Assembly: GCA_024449915.1 (NCBI GenBank)
Contig: JAMZAV010000971.1
Location: forward strand, 124,001-188,000
Length of the DNA stretch: 64,000 bases
Direction: 5' to 3'
DNA from: Sweltsa coloradensis
Taxonomy: Eukaryota; Arthropoda; Insecta; Plecoptera; Chloroperlidae
Every line of letters starts with the position of its first letter. The stretch's first letter is position 1. Under the pieces are notes generated by a model that saw nothing but the letters and a program-made list of their open reading frames with translations, was not told the DNA's origin and searched no databases. Made by a program: the position numbers and the translations under genes. This document shows positions 24,401-34,159 of this stretch, piece by piece.

Positions 24401-27400
24401 TCATATCATCTTATACGGTTGCAAAACGTTTTGGGAGAACTGGTCGAGTTACTTAGGAGATTTGTGCCTGCTTAAACACTGATAGTAATATATAATGCAC
24501 TAATAAAACCTCATCTCAATTACTATTGAACCTTATTATGGGGAGTAGATAAAATGTGTATGTAATACTACAAAAACTACAAAACAGGACTATGAGGGCA
24601 ATATTGAAAGGCAACCAATACTCAAAGATTCAAGATATGCTCGATACCTTAAACTGGCTGTCAAATGTCAATAGAACAAATGGTCTCCCTAAATACCCTT
24701 ACATGTATACATAAAATAGTAAGAGGTGAACTACCAGGGTACCTACAAAAATACATCTCTTTTGGAACGGAAGTCCATAACTATAACAATAGGAGAGCTC
24801 ACAATGTATATTATGTAGAAAGTAGAAATAAGTCAATGTCTCAAAGGTCTACTTTCTACAGTGGAATGCGATTGTAGAATAAGATATAGATGAGAGGATA
24901 AAACTGATGCAAGGGCGTAGCTTTAGACAGGAATGTGTGAATTTTGTAAGAATGAACATAGTCTTGCAGAGGTGATGAATACGATTATGCATTTTTCAGT
25001 TTTCAGTTTTCTTGTAAGACAATGCTCTTAGTAAGGTTGGTTGTGTTGTACTTGTATACCATGAAATAATATGTTAACATATAATAATAGCTGAATACGC
25101 TAAATTAAGTGAAATTAATGAATGAATCACTTTAACTGTAATGTGTGGTGGACTGTATGCCTGTGGTGGAGACGCAGTGTGCCACACACCCATGCATATG
25201 ACATCAGCGTGGCAACCACGATGCTACAAAGGATAGTTTGTACCGTTGTGACCTCACATTTCTTCCACTATGCTTTGCGCGCGATAAAGTATACGCTGGT
25301 GATACATATAATTGTCGAATAAATACATAACGTAGGTTATGATACATGACGATTTACATTTTTTTAAATTTACAAAATTATAACTTTATTTTTCCGATTT
25401 ATTTTTTATTGTTGCTTATTGTAGTAGGCCTACATGAATATGACACCTAAATAAATTGTTGGTAATCAGTTTACTTGTTTTACAAACAGTTACTGTATAA
25501 TGACAGATGCCTCAAAATAATCATGTCCACTGTTAGGAAAGCATCCAGATATCTTGAAGACTTAAATTAATTCATGATGGATTTTGCCATTAGTTACGGA
25601 GTATCCTAAAGAGCCAAATCTTCATATTGATTTCTTGCATTTAAAGTTCTATATATTAGACAATCTATTATTTTCTAACTTTTGGCATAATTCCATTATG
25701 GAAATCAATTATACCCATGAAAGTGTTTCCCGATTAATGAAATTGAGAAATGAGAGAAAGAAAACTCAAAAATTCATACTGAAGCTATAGAGATGGTGCA
25801 AAGAAAAGCAGTTAGAAAGGTACTAGGTTAATATGGAAGGTGACGATGATGGATCTGGCATCATTCAATCGTCCATCAATCATTACATGAACGTAGAGTA
25901 AATGCAAAACTTTGTGCTTTTTACAAAGTATTTACAGATTAACCAGCTTGGGATGACCTAAATAAAAAGACTATTTTTGACCCATTTAGATGTCATTTAC
26001 ATGTCTACGTATGTTTCAACAGGTTGGAAGTGACTTCCTGAGTCACCTTAAACAAATGAAGACACAAAATGCAGAAATACAGAATCAGGTTTGTTCCTTT
26101 TTACTTTAAACCAATTAACAAGAGCAATGCGTGTCCATGTGTATTACTAAAAACAGCTATATACACCCAATTCTTAATTTAAAGCTCATCTGGGAACCAT
26201 TTAAGATTGGATTTAATTATGAAAAAGGTATATGAAAGAAAATTCTAAAACTCTTCATTATAATGCAAATTTCATGATGTTTTCTTAATTTTTAAACACA
26301 AACACTAGTCCATCTGTAAACAAATTTGAAAATATTTTATAAAACGCGTTAAAATAAAAAAATTCAAATGTTATTTATATTTAAAACTGTCTTAATGACG
26401 AATGTGCTCTGATTGAACTTCAGAGGTTTCAAAATTGCTTGTGTTCTGATGAGTGATGATAATCAATGTCATCGGTAAAAAAATCTGTGAAGTGCTGATT
26501 GAGGTGTTAGTTTGGTACACAACCGATGTGTGTAAAAAAAATGTTATCATTAAATTCATCCAAGAGAACGTGAAGATAATAATATACAAATAGGCCCACA
26601 ACCTACAACCATTACTCTACAAACTACATGATTTTTTTCTATAGATTGGTCGATGCAAAATTTATTTAACGTATTTAATTTTTAAATTAATTTTAATTAT
26701 AATTAACATTTAATGTATTTATGTGGCCACACGTGCTAAAGAATAAAAAATTTTACATTAGTCTTTTTGGAAATCTTTAATGGCAATATTGACTGCTGAA
26801 ACTCTTTATGAACAATTACCCTATGGCCTAAGTTATCATATTTATTTTTACATATTATCAATAAACACAGATAATTACTGATTTTTCCACAATCACTTGA
26901 GAAAAAACTCACTTATTTTCCCTTCCATGTATTGAAGGTGAAATAAATAAAAATAAAATAAATACATGCATCTATATTTGGGAGAATCAACGCAGACTGG
27001 TATCGTAATTCGTGTGGGTTTATTTCTAAAAATCCGTGCAGATTAACCCAATAATATTTATGTGTTTCGTTTCAGTTGGAGCAGTTTCAGAAAGCGGTTT
27101 GCATGGACCCTCCGCATATCAGCCTGGGAGGGTATGTTGTAATCAACAGAGAGTTGCTTATATCGGTGAGTGACCCAACCCTTCAATATAGGCTAACTTC
27201 GTTAAAGCTGACACAATACAATATTGATTGAAATCGTTATAAGTGAAGTAGACGTTAACCATACACCGAACATGAGGGAAGCAATATTCAAAATCAAGAT
27301 AGTTTCGATTAAAAAGAACAAATAGAAGAGGGTTAATGTGGATTACAACTCAAGTGCATTAAATTTTATAGTTGAATTTTATTTGCCATTAAAGTCTTTG

Positions 27401-28366
27401 TAATGTCAAAACTTTTTATGATTTTACCTGCCCCATACATGCACCTTTTAAATGTTTAAAAATTACAAAATATGTTTTGTGTGAATTCAGAAAATGTTAT
27501 TAATCTAAATTTGCGGTAATGCACAACAAGAGAAGTTTGCTTATTTTTAATGTGCTACGGCGAACAATAAGCAGCAATATTGATTGTTAGTTTATAAGCG
27601 TTGGAATAGTGTCCATTTTTCTAAATGAGGTTATTGGGTGGAATTCATATTCGTGTTACAGTGTATTACAAAACTTTTATACAATACTTGAAGGAAACAT
27701 TTAATGTATACTATTTATTAGTTGTTTAATCATTAATAATTAATTAATTGATAGGATTCACAGAATTGAAGTGGTGAATAAATAGATCCATTTTGGTGGA
27801 GGTGCCGGGTTAGGAAAACAAATGTAGACTTGCGAGTTGTGATTAATATATCTCGGGCTATTATGATGGCAATTCAGAATTCAAACAGGATATTCATAGC
27901 TACACGGTACCAGATGGCATAAATACAACATTTGTAACGCCTGCTTGGCAGCAGATGCAATTTAAATCCAGCATACAGAACAGCACGTGTTAGGTAATTT
28001 ATATGAACAAGTGTAGGCATACTTATAAATAGGCCCTACTTGAGAGAGATTCCAAAAATATTACTCCAAATTAAAATTTTCACTTGCTATTTCTAGCAGT
28101 GGTATTCCAGGTTTATTCTGGGCTTGTAAATACACCCGTGTGAGATGGATCAAAATTAGGTATTCTGGATAAGACTCTTTCCCCGAACCATCAAGGATAA
28201 ACAACTTTAATTACTTATTTTAATAAAATAATAGATAATATTTTCATTAAGAAACACAGCTTGGGAAAGACTTTGGGAAGGGCTTCGATAAACCCGGGGG
28301 CCAAAAATGTAGTGGAACCTCCTACCCTTACCAGACCAAAGTTGAAATAGGGTTAGATTTTGATTG

Positions 28367-28426
<60 letters not shown>

Positions 28427-29294
28427 TTTAAGCGAGCGAAGCGAGCGTTTCCATTTGACTCTGCCGGAAAAATTAGTCACTGGTTTTTTTTTTTTTTTGT
28501 TTGTTTGTTTGTTTTTTTTTTGTTTGTTTTTTTTTTTTTTGTTTGTTTGTATGTCTCGCGATAACGTTCGAACGGAGGCTCGGATCGAGTTGAAATTTTG
28601 ACCATCCGCAAGCTTTGTTCTCGATTGAATGCCATTAGTTTTGTGGCAAAATCGTTCAAAAAGTTACATTAAAGTTAATCGAAAGTTTTTTTTTCAAACT
28701 AACCGGCGACAAAATCTGAGATAGCCAAATCATTTAGAATGTCCGTCCGGTCAAGAATATGTAAATTTTATTTTGATCCGATAAGTAGTGTAGATGGAAA
28801 TTACATTATAACAAAAGTAACGTTGCCATGGCAACGAAAAGACGCGCGAAGTTTCTATCTAATACACTGCCACCTAGAAGTAATCAAAATACTTTCGAGA
28901 AAGCAGTCTATTATTTGTCACCAAAGAGTTTAAATAGTTTTCCCAAGGAGTCAAGGTCCTCTAGATGGCGGTGGATTTTATCAACAAAGTAAAGGTTTTC
29001 ACACACGGGTTTACCCAAATACCTTGGCAATAATAAATAATATTGGAAACGCAAACGCCATAAATTTTATGTGCAATGTGGGTCTAGCTATAGCACGTGC
29101 TCGCTTATCAACGCGTCCAACTGAGCGTTTCCTAGTTATTATTATTATTATATTTCACTAAGAACATGTTTATTTTTCAGTTTCTTGCAACTATGGTGAC
29201 TTACCTTGTTGTATTGCTACAATTCAAGGCTGGCGAAGTTACAGTACCTGGCTCAAAAGCGGGTAACGACTCCCTCTCGACACTCGCACCATAA
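14887..29294 (+). CDS. GRL gene B, gustatory-receptor-like 7TM protein (7 exons)
   Basis: Joined exons 14887-15142, 17502-17755, 20478-20735, 24016-24300, 26023-26088, 27076-27165 and 29181-29294 give 440 codons plus TAA. Every junction is GT..AG and all phases match (1,0,0,0,0,0). The N-terminus is soluble, then SFKPLWIAMRALGMFP (about 64-79), a typical GR pre-TM1 motif. Hydrophobic segments lie near 98-113, 131-150, 190-211, 220-243, 287-306, 325-343 and 393-416. TYLVVLLQF is at 410-418. Family knowledge: GRs are membrane receptors or ligand-gated cation channels with a cytoplasmic N-terminus. The ligand here is unknown. The start is the first in-frame ATG after an in-frame TAG at 14836. 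A sequon (N315-S-T) lies in the TM5-TM6 loop. A MITE sits at the first donor, and part of exon 1 is duplicated in intron 1. Confidence 0.85.
15150..15570. mobile_element. P/hAT-like foldback MITE inserted at the exon-1 splice donor of GRL B
   Basis: A 421-bp element with perfect 32-bp terminal inverted repeats that start CATGGTGGTATATATC. Two further inner inverted segments pair across the centre, for example gtggtcgcttaatgcacgc near the left end with its complement near the right end. It is flanked by an exact 8-bp duplication, GGTAGGAC (15142-15149 and 15571-15578). The 8-bp duplication fits the P and hAT superfamilies. The roughly 31-bp repeats starting CATG favour P. There is no coding capacity. 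Gene C lacks the element and keeps a single GGTAGGAC. Confidence 0.85.
15616..15741 (+). pseudogene. Partial duplicate of GRL B exon 1
   Basis: A copy of 15017-15142, the second half of exon 1, with one base changed, followed by the same splice donor. It lies in intron 1 and has no acceptor directly before it, so it is probably removed with the intron. The sequence before it (ctacataatatagtcgcc) repeats the start of intron 1. The duplicated block was therefore the exon tail plus about 40 bases of intron, in tandem. It is absent from gene C. Confidence 0.85.
16338..16923 (+). mobile_element. About 590-bp element with imperfect inverted ends
   Basis: The left end GGCGCGGAGTCGAG..AGGCGCTCAGCTT and right end aagctcagcg..aacccggcgcc are roughly complementary. 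It contains a poly-T/poly-G tract at about 16373-16402. Related copies lie in gene C intron 1 (35223) and gene C intron 4 (50689). No coding capacity. Confidence 0.5.
17190..17233 (+). repeat. SINE 3' body fragment
   Basis: The stretch with cacctacgggagtgtttccc and gagaaata matches the 3' body of the tRNA-derived SINEs at 63541, 21822 and 44681. Confidence 0.55.
17349..17440 (+). repeat. tRNA-derived SINE (head with internal deletion)
   Basis: Head with tggtctagttgg (A box) and ggctcgaaccccg (B box), then ttttttaatttctgaattg. The copy at 37119 has eight more bases in the D-arm region, so this one is deleted. Confidence 0.6.
17502..17755 (+). CDS. GRL gene B exon 2
   Basis: 254 bases, phase 1 in and phase 0 out. 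It encodes residues 86-170, with TM1 (YAVIMFVMIGCYTGFV) and TM2 (LIFSYMCVVYCSAYWMLP). The acceptor is tgtttttcag and the donor is CAG|GTATGT. The reading frame continues upstream to an ATG at 17477, but that ATG belongs to the intron. Confidence 0.85.
17917..18615 (-). mobile_element. Helitron-like element, interior type I, with (GAAA)n
   Basis: Reversed copy from CTAGGAAAACGC to GCTCATCCAA in GRL B intron 2. It contains a GAAA microsatellite at about 18430-18540 and tandem units with caatcggataaagcatgtag-like sequence. Confidence 0.75.
18430..18540 (+). repeat. (GAAA)n and poly-A microsatellite
   Basis: About twenty GAAA units followed by an A run, inside the Helitron-like copy. It creates long spurious Lys/Glu and Phe/Ser reading frames. 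Confidence 0.9.
18634..19385 (-). mobile_element. Helitron-like element, interior type I variant
   Basis: The CTAG-end variant aagcttcgcaaacgc (instead of aaaacgc) replaces the common one. The other end is CTTCGCTCATCCAA. Lies in GRL B intron 2. Confidence 0.7.
19654..20248 (-). mobile_element. Helitron-like element, interior type I variant
   Basis: Begins CTAGGAACCTTCGCAAACGC and ends CTTCGCTCATCCAA. Third consecutive copy in GRL B intron 2. Confidence 0.7.
20478..20735 (+). CDS. GRL gene B exon 3
   Basis: 258 bases, phase 0 at both ends. It encodes residues 171-256, with TM3 and TM4 (about 190-211 and 220-243). The acceptor is aacattcacag and the donor is GAG|GTAAAC. Six residues differ from gene C, five of them in TM3. 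Confidence 0.85.
20961..21534 (+). mobile_element. Helitron-like element, interior type II
   Basis: Starts aGATGAGCGTAGCGAGCGAAG and ends GCGTTTTCCTAG in GRL B intron 3. Gene C lacks this copy at about 40213. Confidence 0.7.
21650..21725 (-). repeat. tRNA-derived SINE fragment
   Basis: Minus-strand head fragment with a diverged B-box region (cagggttcgttaacc) and the ttttaataatttctgg body start. Paralogue at 42042. Confidence 0.45.
21822..21965 (-). repeat. tRNA-derived SINE
   Basis: Minus-strand copy with a B-box-like cgagttcgatac, then tttttaatttctgg, then tacggcagtattcccg and ending cgagaaata. This is the head-body order of the family. Paralogue at 44681. Confidence 0.55.
22047..24000 (+). 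repeat. Minisatellite, about 8 units of roughly 256 bp, next to exon 4
   Basis: Units begin near aaactttgtgaaaccagtta at about 22047, 22337, 22586, 22839, 23099, 23353, 23616 and 23877, with spacing of 249-290 bp. Each contains TTTGGTGGAGGTGCCGGGTA and gatgcgatgacatcaaa. The last unit is partial and runs to within 20 bases of the exon-4 acceptor. Gene C has only about 1.5 units at the same place. Confidence 0.9.
24016..24300 (+). CDS. GRL gene B exon 4
   Basis: 285 bases, phase 0 at both ends. It encodes residues 257-351: the charged TM4-TM5 loop (VVRKHRALWEELNCLTKATG), TM5, the third extracellular loop with N315-S-T, and TM6. The acceptor (ttatttctgtccag) lies directly downstream of a minisatellite. 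The donor is GCT|GTGAGT. Twelve residues differ from gene C, all in the second half of the exon. Confidence 0.85.
24415..24990 (+). mobile_element. LINE 3' fragment (CR1/Rex-like RT C-terminus)
   Basis: Broken frames read, in order, GELVELLRRFVPA, then ALIKPHLNYY, then KTGL and KATN, then KIVRGELPGYLQKYIS, then EVHNYNNRRAHN and STFYSGMRL. This order and spacing is typical of the reverse transcriptase C-terminus of CR1/Rex-type non-LTR elements. Stops and frameshifts show it is dead. The intron-4 position is shared with gene C (45655), so insertion predates the duplication. Confidence 0.65.
25125..25325 (+). other. Intronic reading frame conserved in both GRL genes
   Basis: The frame VATTMLQRIVCTVVTSHFFHYALRAIKYTLVI.. 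ends at TAA 25321-25323. The gene C counterpart (47238-47435) keeps the same frame, with conservative changes only. Its start and splice signals differ between copies: a TAG acceptor is seen only in C. The neighbouring intron is also similar. I consider it probably not a functional exon. Confidence 0.25.
25763..25960 (+). mobile_element. LINE fragment (RT C-terminus)
   Basis: Broken frame EAIEMVQRKAVRKVLG, then HHSIVHQSLHERRVNAKLCAFYKVFTD, with internal stops. It resembles the IE.VQRRAARFV..L..RR..A.L...YK region of jockey/CR1-type reverse transcriptases. In GRL B intron 4; no obvious counterpart in gene C. Confidence 0.5.
26023..26088 (+). CDS. GRL gene B exon 5 (66 bp)
   Basis: A small in-frame exon of 22 codons (residues 352-373, ending NAEIQNQ) with acceptor tttcaacag and donor CAG|GTTTGT. 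It encodes part of the cytoplasmic TM6-TM7 loop. It is supported by conservation of length, phase and splice sites in gene C. Confidence 0.75.
26089..27075 (+). other. GRL B intron 5
   Basis: AT-rich and paralogous to 53314-53955 plus flanks in gene C. No gene or element recognised. Confidence 0.5.
27076..27165 (+). CDS. GRL gene B exon 6 (90 bp)
   Basis: 30 codons (residues 374-403) between acceptor gtttcgtttcag and donor TCG|GTGAGT. It encodes the end of the TM6-TM7 loop and the start of TM7 (GGYVVINRELLIS). This corresponds to the GR stretch that leads into the TYhhhhhQF exon. It differs from gene C at one synonymous site only. Confidence 0.8.
28366..28428 (+). repeat. (ATT)n microsatellite
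   Basis: About 20 ATT units. A shorter ATT run resumes at 29136, after the transposon copy, so the element landed in the microsatellite. Confidence 0.9.
28431..29135 (+). mobile_element. Helitron-like element, interior type III
   Basis: Starts aGCGAGCGAAGCGAGCG and ends AACGCGTCCAACTGAGCGTTTCCTAG, the same hairpin-CTAG end with a different interior. Gene C intron 6 lacks it. Confidence 0.65.
29181..29294 (+). CDS. GRL gene B exon 7 (terminal, TYhhhhhQF)
   Basis: 37 codons plus TAA after acceptor tttatttttcag. It encodes FLATMVTYLVVLLQF, then a 22-residue polar tail. The protein sequence is identical to exon 7 of gene C, with three synonymous differences. Confidence 0.85.
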   Translation, partial: FLATMVTYLVVLLQFKAGEVTVPGSKAGNDSLSTLAP

Positions 29295-29345
29295 CCAAAT
29301 AACATGCAACGCAACAAGAGGAAATACATCAATGAAAATAAGTTA

Positions 29346-29351
29346 AATAAA
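29346..29351 (+). promoter_or_regulatory. poly(A) signal of GRL gene B
   Basis: AATAAA 52 bases after the TAA stop, in the 3' flank that is paralogous to that of gene C. Confidence 0.6.
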
Positions 29352-29592
29352 TTATAAGCAACTATTCACCAGGACAATGAAGATAGTAATAAAGTGCAAT
29401 TAAAAATTGATTCTCAAGTGTGGCAAAGTACAATGTGGTATTTTAAATAATTACTTCTCCTACGATTTTCACAATATACTTGCAAAAATGACATGTATAA
29501 TTATATCCCTGTGCAGCTTCTAATAATATGGAATTTATAGATACATGTCTAACAATGTATTAACAAACCAACAAATAGACGGAATTTATGCT

Positions 29593-29665
29593 GTCTTCAT
29601 TGCTCAGTTGGCAAGAGCATCTGCCCGGACAGCAGAGGTCCCGGGCTCAATCTCCAGTGGAGGTA
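29593..29665 (+). tRNA. tRNA-like gene, anticodon GGA by position
   Basis: 73 nt. Acceptor GTCTTCA pairs with TGGAGGT over 7 positions (with G-U). D-stem GCTC/GAGC, anticodon stem TCTGC/GCAGA perfect, T-stem weaker. A T-run follows, as for Pol III. Loop CCGGACA has C instead of U at position 33, and there is no long variable arm although GGA would read Ser. It is therefore possibly a pseudogene or SINE head. Copy at 55826. Confidence 0.5.
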
Positions 29666-30310
29666 CTTTTTTAAATTTGTCTATAATACCATCATAACAG
29701 CGAAATAGTCGCCTATTATAAAACCAAGGTGTTTGCGCGTAGGCGAGATAGTCCTACAAGCAACCTAGTGTAGGGCGAGGGGGGCCAACAGACGACTAGG
29801 TATTCGATGAGGGAGGGGGGGCTAGTGGACTGTATTACAGGATTTTGGAATCGAGATTACCGTGAGAGGCGGAGAAACTAGGGAAACTGAGCTGCGAAAT
29901 ATACTGAAATCACTTACCGACTTGCTGTATGGGCTGGGCAAGGTAGCAGGGCGGCAGGCGTGTAGATTACTCAGCTGGGCGGCGGGCGTCGGGGGCGTCG
30001 GCGTCGAGAGCGATTATAATGGTGAAATATATACACTAATATAATGTTAAAACACAATAGAAATAGTTACCAGGTACACTGTATACGTATACACTGGCGA
30101 GGTGCGAATAGAATGCGTAGAACACACACGCGTTCTCTACGGGCGAGAGACTTGAGAGCTTCTTTCCGACGGAGCGCAACAATCGCAACAATCCTAGTGC
30201 TCAGCCAATCACAATGCTTGTAAATTAATTGTCAAAACTACATACGTGGAAAAATAAGGATAACGTACGTTCGAAAGTGCAACATTGACAATGATAATCA
30301 ATCATGTTAA

Positions 30311-31228
30311 TATATATATTTCTTACACCTGTTTCCAACATAAGTCGGGTCAGGGGGTGGCTAACCACCAGATTTTCTAGGGCACACAGAGTTTATTAAC
30401 ACCGGCTTGCCGGGCCTGTCATGTCCTCTTCTCCTTCAATTTCTTCGTCTTCCATTTCATCTTTTCCGTCAATATCGTCCTCTTCTTTCTTGCTTCTTAC
30501 CACCAGCTCACGTCATTTCCTTCTGTCCTCCCATAGTCATTCAGCTTCTACTTCTTTACAACACTCAACTCTCTCTCCCATCATTTATTATGTCGTCCCA
30601 CTTGTCTCTTGGTCTACCAGGGGTCTTCTTCTGTTCATATTTCCCCTTTCAAATTCTGCTCTTGGTATTCTCTTTATATCCATTCTTCTCATATGTCCAT
30701 ACCATCTCAATCTTTCTCTTCCTATTTTAAACATAAGCTTGTCAACACCAACACTCTTCCTAATTTCTTCACTCCTGATTTTTTCAAGCTTGGATACCCC
30801 CGCTATACTCCTTACGAATTTCATCTCTGCAGCTTGTATCCTATTCGAGTCCCTCACTCCCAACGTCCAAGTCACAGCACCATACGTTAGAATTGGCAAA
30901 TAGTACACCTTGTACAGCAACAGCTTACACTTGACTGGGAAATCTTTATTCCACAACAACTTCCTTACTTGCTGATAGAAGTTTTCGGCCTTGGCTACTC
31001 TTTTGCAAATTTCACTTTCCAGTTTTGCCTTGTTTGTTATCATGCTTCCTAGGTATGCAAACTCGTCAACTTCTTGTAGTTCATTTTCACCAACCTTTAT
31101 CTTCTTTCTACGTATCCTGCTGACTCCTTTCTTGACCCTTTCCATTATTAAAGTTTTACTCTTGTCAATACTAATGTTCAATCCAAACTCCTCGATAGCT
31201 TCTTTCCATTCATCAATTTTCCATACAT
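30311..31228 (-). mobile_element. RTE-like LINE, 5'-truncated (RT C-terminal part)
   Basis: The open frame 31181-30588 on the minus strand (about 197 codons) carries ISIDKSKTLIM, DEFAYLGSMIT, PILTYGAVTWT and RERLRWYGHMRRMD. This is the thumb and C-terminal region of an endonuclease/reverse transcriptase of the RTE type. A frameshift near 30640 moves the expected GRPR..W end to another frame. The 5' side is truncated at about 31228. Absent from the A-B spacer at about 2620, so it inserted after the duplication. Not functional. Confidence 0.75.
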
Positions 31229-32173
31229 GAATAATATAAATAATTCCGACAAAAAATTCAAATGTAAATTATATATCATACTTTATCTTATACAGTATTC
31301 GATACGAGTTGGTTAGTCATTTAAAACTAAAAACTCTCGTAGGCATATTAATGCAATCCAAAAATTAAACCTCGCCGAATAGTAACGGAACACCCATTTA
31401 TAAGATGTGTTTTTAATGGCATCAACACACATATTTTCTGTATCTGTATGTAAAACAAAGAATTCCACCAATACGCCAACTCATGTTACACAGAATTAAC
31501 CCACCGATAGAGGAAGCTCACTCTAATTTGAGGGTCATCATTTCTTTGCTGACGACCTGCAATCATGACCGATTTTATCAGTTTTCTCCGTCTATGGGCA
31601 AATTCTGGCATTGAGTACTCCAAAATACGCATTTAAACTTTATCCCCTAACTTTCTAATACCCTGTATGTATAATAAATTCTATACATTAAATCCCAAAA
31701 ACATATATTTGCTACTTTTCCTACACCCCCTACTCATGCCATGTTTAAATAATAATTTGAATCGGGACCAGCAAGTTTTCAAGGCTTTTTAACGATGAGA
31801 TATTTATTTCTACCTACAAACCACTACAACTTATCAAACCATCTGTCGGTCCATAAATAAATTATGATATTATTAATTATTAATAAAATAACAGTCGCTC
31901 TATCTCGCATCGCACTCTCATAACCTTTTCGAACATACCTGATGGCGATAAGGTTTTAACCTCGATGGTATTATCAAATTCGTCGGAAACATACCTAGCT
32001 AGACACCCGAGAGGGGCATGAATTTCACCCTGGGCAAGCTTCCCCCCACCACCACAAAAAAATGACAACAATAATTTTCAAAATAAAAGTAGGACGTTCT
32101 GATCCAGGGTATTTATGTAGAATGTTATCATGTAGGGCTAACTGTTAGTAGCTAAAAGTAAAGTTTGTTTTTT
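31229..32173 (+). other. B-C spacer, paralogous non-coding DNA
   Basis: Matches 2640-3430 of the A-B spacer, for example ttctaataccctgta near 31660 and 3078. No gene seen. Confidence 0.5.
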
Positions 32174-32961
32174 AAGCGAGCGAAGCGAGCGTTTCCATTT
32201 GACTCTGCCGGAAAAAATAGTCACTGTTTTTTTTTTTTGCTTTTGTTTGTATGTCTCACCATAACGTTCGAACGGAGGCTCGGATCGAGTTGAAATTTGG
32301 ACCATCCGCAAACTTCGTTCTCGATTGAATGCCATTAGTTTTGTGGCAAAATCGTTCAAAAAGTTAACGGCGACAAAATCTGAGGTGGCCAAATCATTTA
32401 GAATGTCCGTCCGGTCACGAATATGTAAATTTTATTTTGATCTGATAAGTAGTGTAGATGGAAATTACATTATAACAAAGTACCGTTACCATAGCAACGG
32501 ATAGTCGTACGTAGCTAGAGCCTTTTTGGCTCATAATAGCGGTCGAACGGAGGTTCGAATCGACTTGAAATTTGGACCATCCGCAAGCTTCGATCTGGAT
32601 TGAATGCCATTAGTTTTGTGGCAAAATCGTTCAAAAAGTTATAAAGTTACATTAAAGTTGATCGAAAGTTTTTTTTTAAACTAAACGGTGACAAAATCTG
32701 AGGTGGCCAAATCATTTAGAATGTCCGTCCGGTCACGAATATGTTAATTTCATTTTGATCCGATAAGTAGTGTAGATGGAAATTACATTTTAACAAAAGT
32801 AACGTTACCATGGCGACGAAAAGTCGCACGAAGCTAGAGCTTTTTTGGCTCATGATAGCGGTTGCACGAAGATTCAGACAGACCACGTTGAAATTTGGAC
32901 CATCAACAAATTATATAGCACGTACTCGCTTATCAACGCGTCCAACTGAGCGTTTTCCTAG
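32174..32961 (+). mobile_element. Helitron-like element, interior type III
   Basis: Starts AAGCGAGCGAAGCGAGCG and ends AACGCGTCCAACTGAGCGTTTTCCTAG. The interior contains two repeated segments with ttgaaatttggaccatccgc. The A-B spacer near 5830 lacks it. Confidence 0.7.
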
Positions 32962-33499
32962 TAATTTATAACACAAACAAGCTATCCCTATAGACAGGTT
33001 TACTACAATAGTTCATTTCGTCGAAGCCTCAAACAACTAAACAATGTTCTCTTATCTGTTTCCCCCCTTTCATGTGTTACTACCATCATTATACTGGATA
33101 ATCAAAAACCACTAAAAATAACTTGTTGTTTCAGTGTGCTTTCACACATTTTGTTGTCTTTATTGATTACTGAACTATCAAAATAATTACTCGAATCCTG
33201 CGTGGGAAATGAGGCTCGACGACTTTCATACTAGTTACGCCTAACATTGCGTGTATTGGTATATGTATATGAGCGAGCTAATGTTTATTGATCTGTCCAA
33301 GAAGTAGAAAAACTTGTACATTTTTACCATTAGTAGTAGCCCTAAACTCCGATCATGGTCGTTACAACTCAGATCTGATACTGACGGAAAGTTGTTTTTC
33401 TCGAAGACAAAGTTTGTGTTTATTTTTTGGACAACTATAAATTGTGAGTACATTGACCGAAGTAATCTTAGTATAGCTTACTTTTACGATTATTGACTA

Positions 33500-34155
33500 T
33501 TAAGTATTAATTAGTTATAAATATACACATTACAATGCTTCCATGCATGAATCACATTATATAATTTATTTACTTTCCAACACAATCCAACATATTTCAT
33601 AATGGTTTCGTGCAACATAGTCATTTCTCCATTTCTGTAGCGATGCACATTGTATACATACATCTGAATGCACAATGACGTCAATAATCAATTACAAACT
33701 CAAATACAAGCAATCGGTGACGTGGCGAGCTTGGAAACCTGGCGTCTGACCTTCAGCAAACATAGGCTTTTAATGTAGGTATTGATGATTTAATTTTTCG
33801 TTAGATATCCTTAACCTATCAGACGTCAGATATTAATAATACAATATATCCTATATCACCACATTATAAACTGCAAGTTCTGCTTCACGATATTTGTGAA
33901 TAGAACATCTATGATGTCAGTCTTCTTAAAAAGTTTGACCGTATCTTCACAAACTCACCTGCGTAAATGCTTGCGTGCGACATATCTCAAACATAAAAAT
34001 ACAATAATGTGACTCCTGTCTGGGCCCGGTGTAGAATTTGACCCAGAGCATGGCTCGGATAAACGTGTGGCGATAAAAGAGACAAAGTCCATCTCGTAAA
34101 CATCAGCTAGTATGTAGGTTAATATATTATAACTCCCGAAACTAGAGGCGAGCTC
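33500..34155 (+). other. GRL C upstream region
   Basis: Paralogous to the gene B upstream region. It holds the empty sites for the Helitron-like copies at 7033, 13078 and 13879, for the foldback and for the 5.1-kb composite insertion. Confidence 0.6.
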
Positions 34156-34159
34156 TGGC

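Larger units (their letters stand above)
27166..29180 (+). other. GRL B intron 6
   Basis: Paralogous to gene C intron 6 (54046-55365). Contains the GGTGGAGGTGCCGGGT core at 27795, an (ATT)n tract and a type III Helitron-like copy. No exon seen. Confidence 0.5.

Noticed and set aside
30407..30903. Ser/Pro/Leu-rich plus-strand frames of up to 160 codons
   Set aside because: They are antisense shadows of the RTE-like reverse transcriptase fragment on the minus strand.
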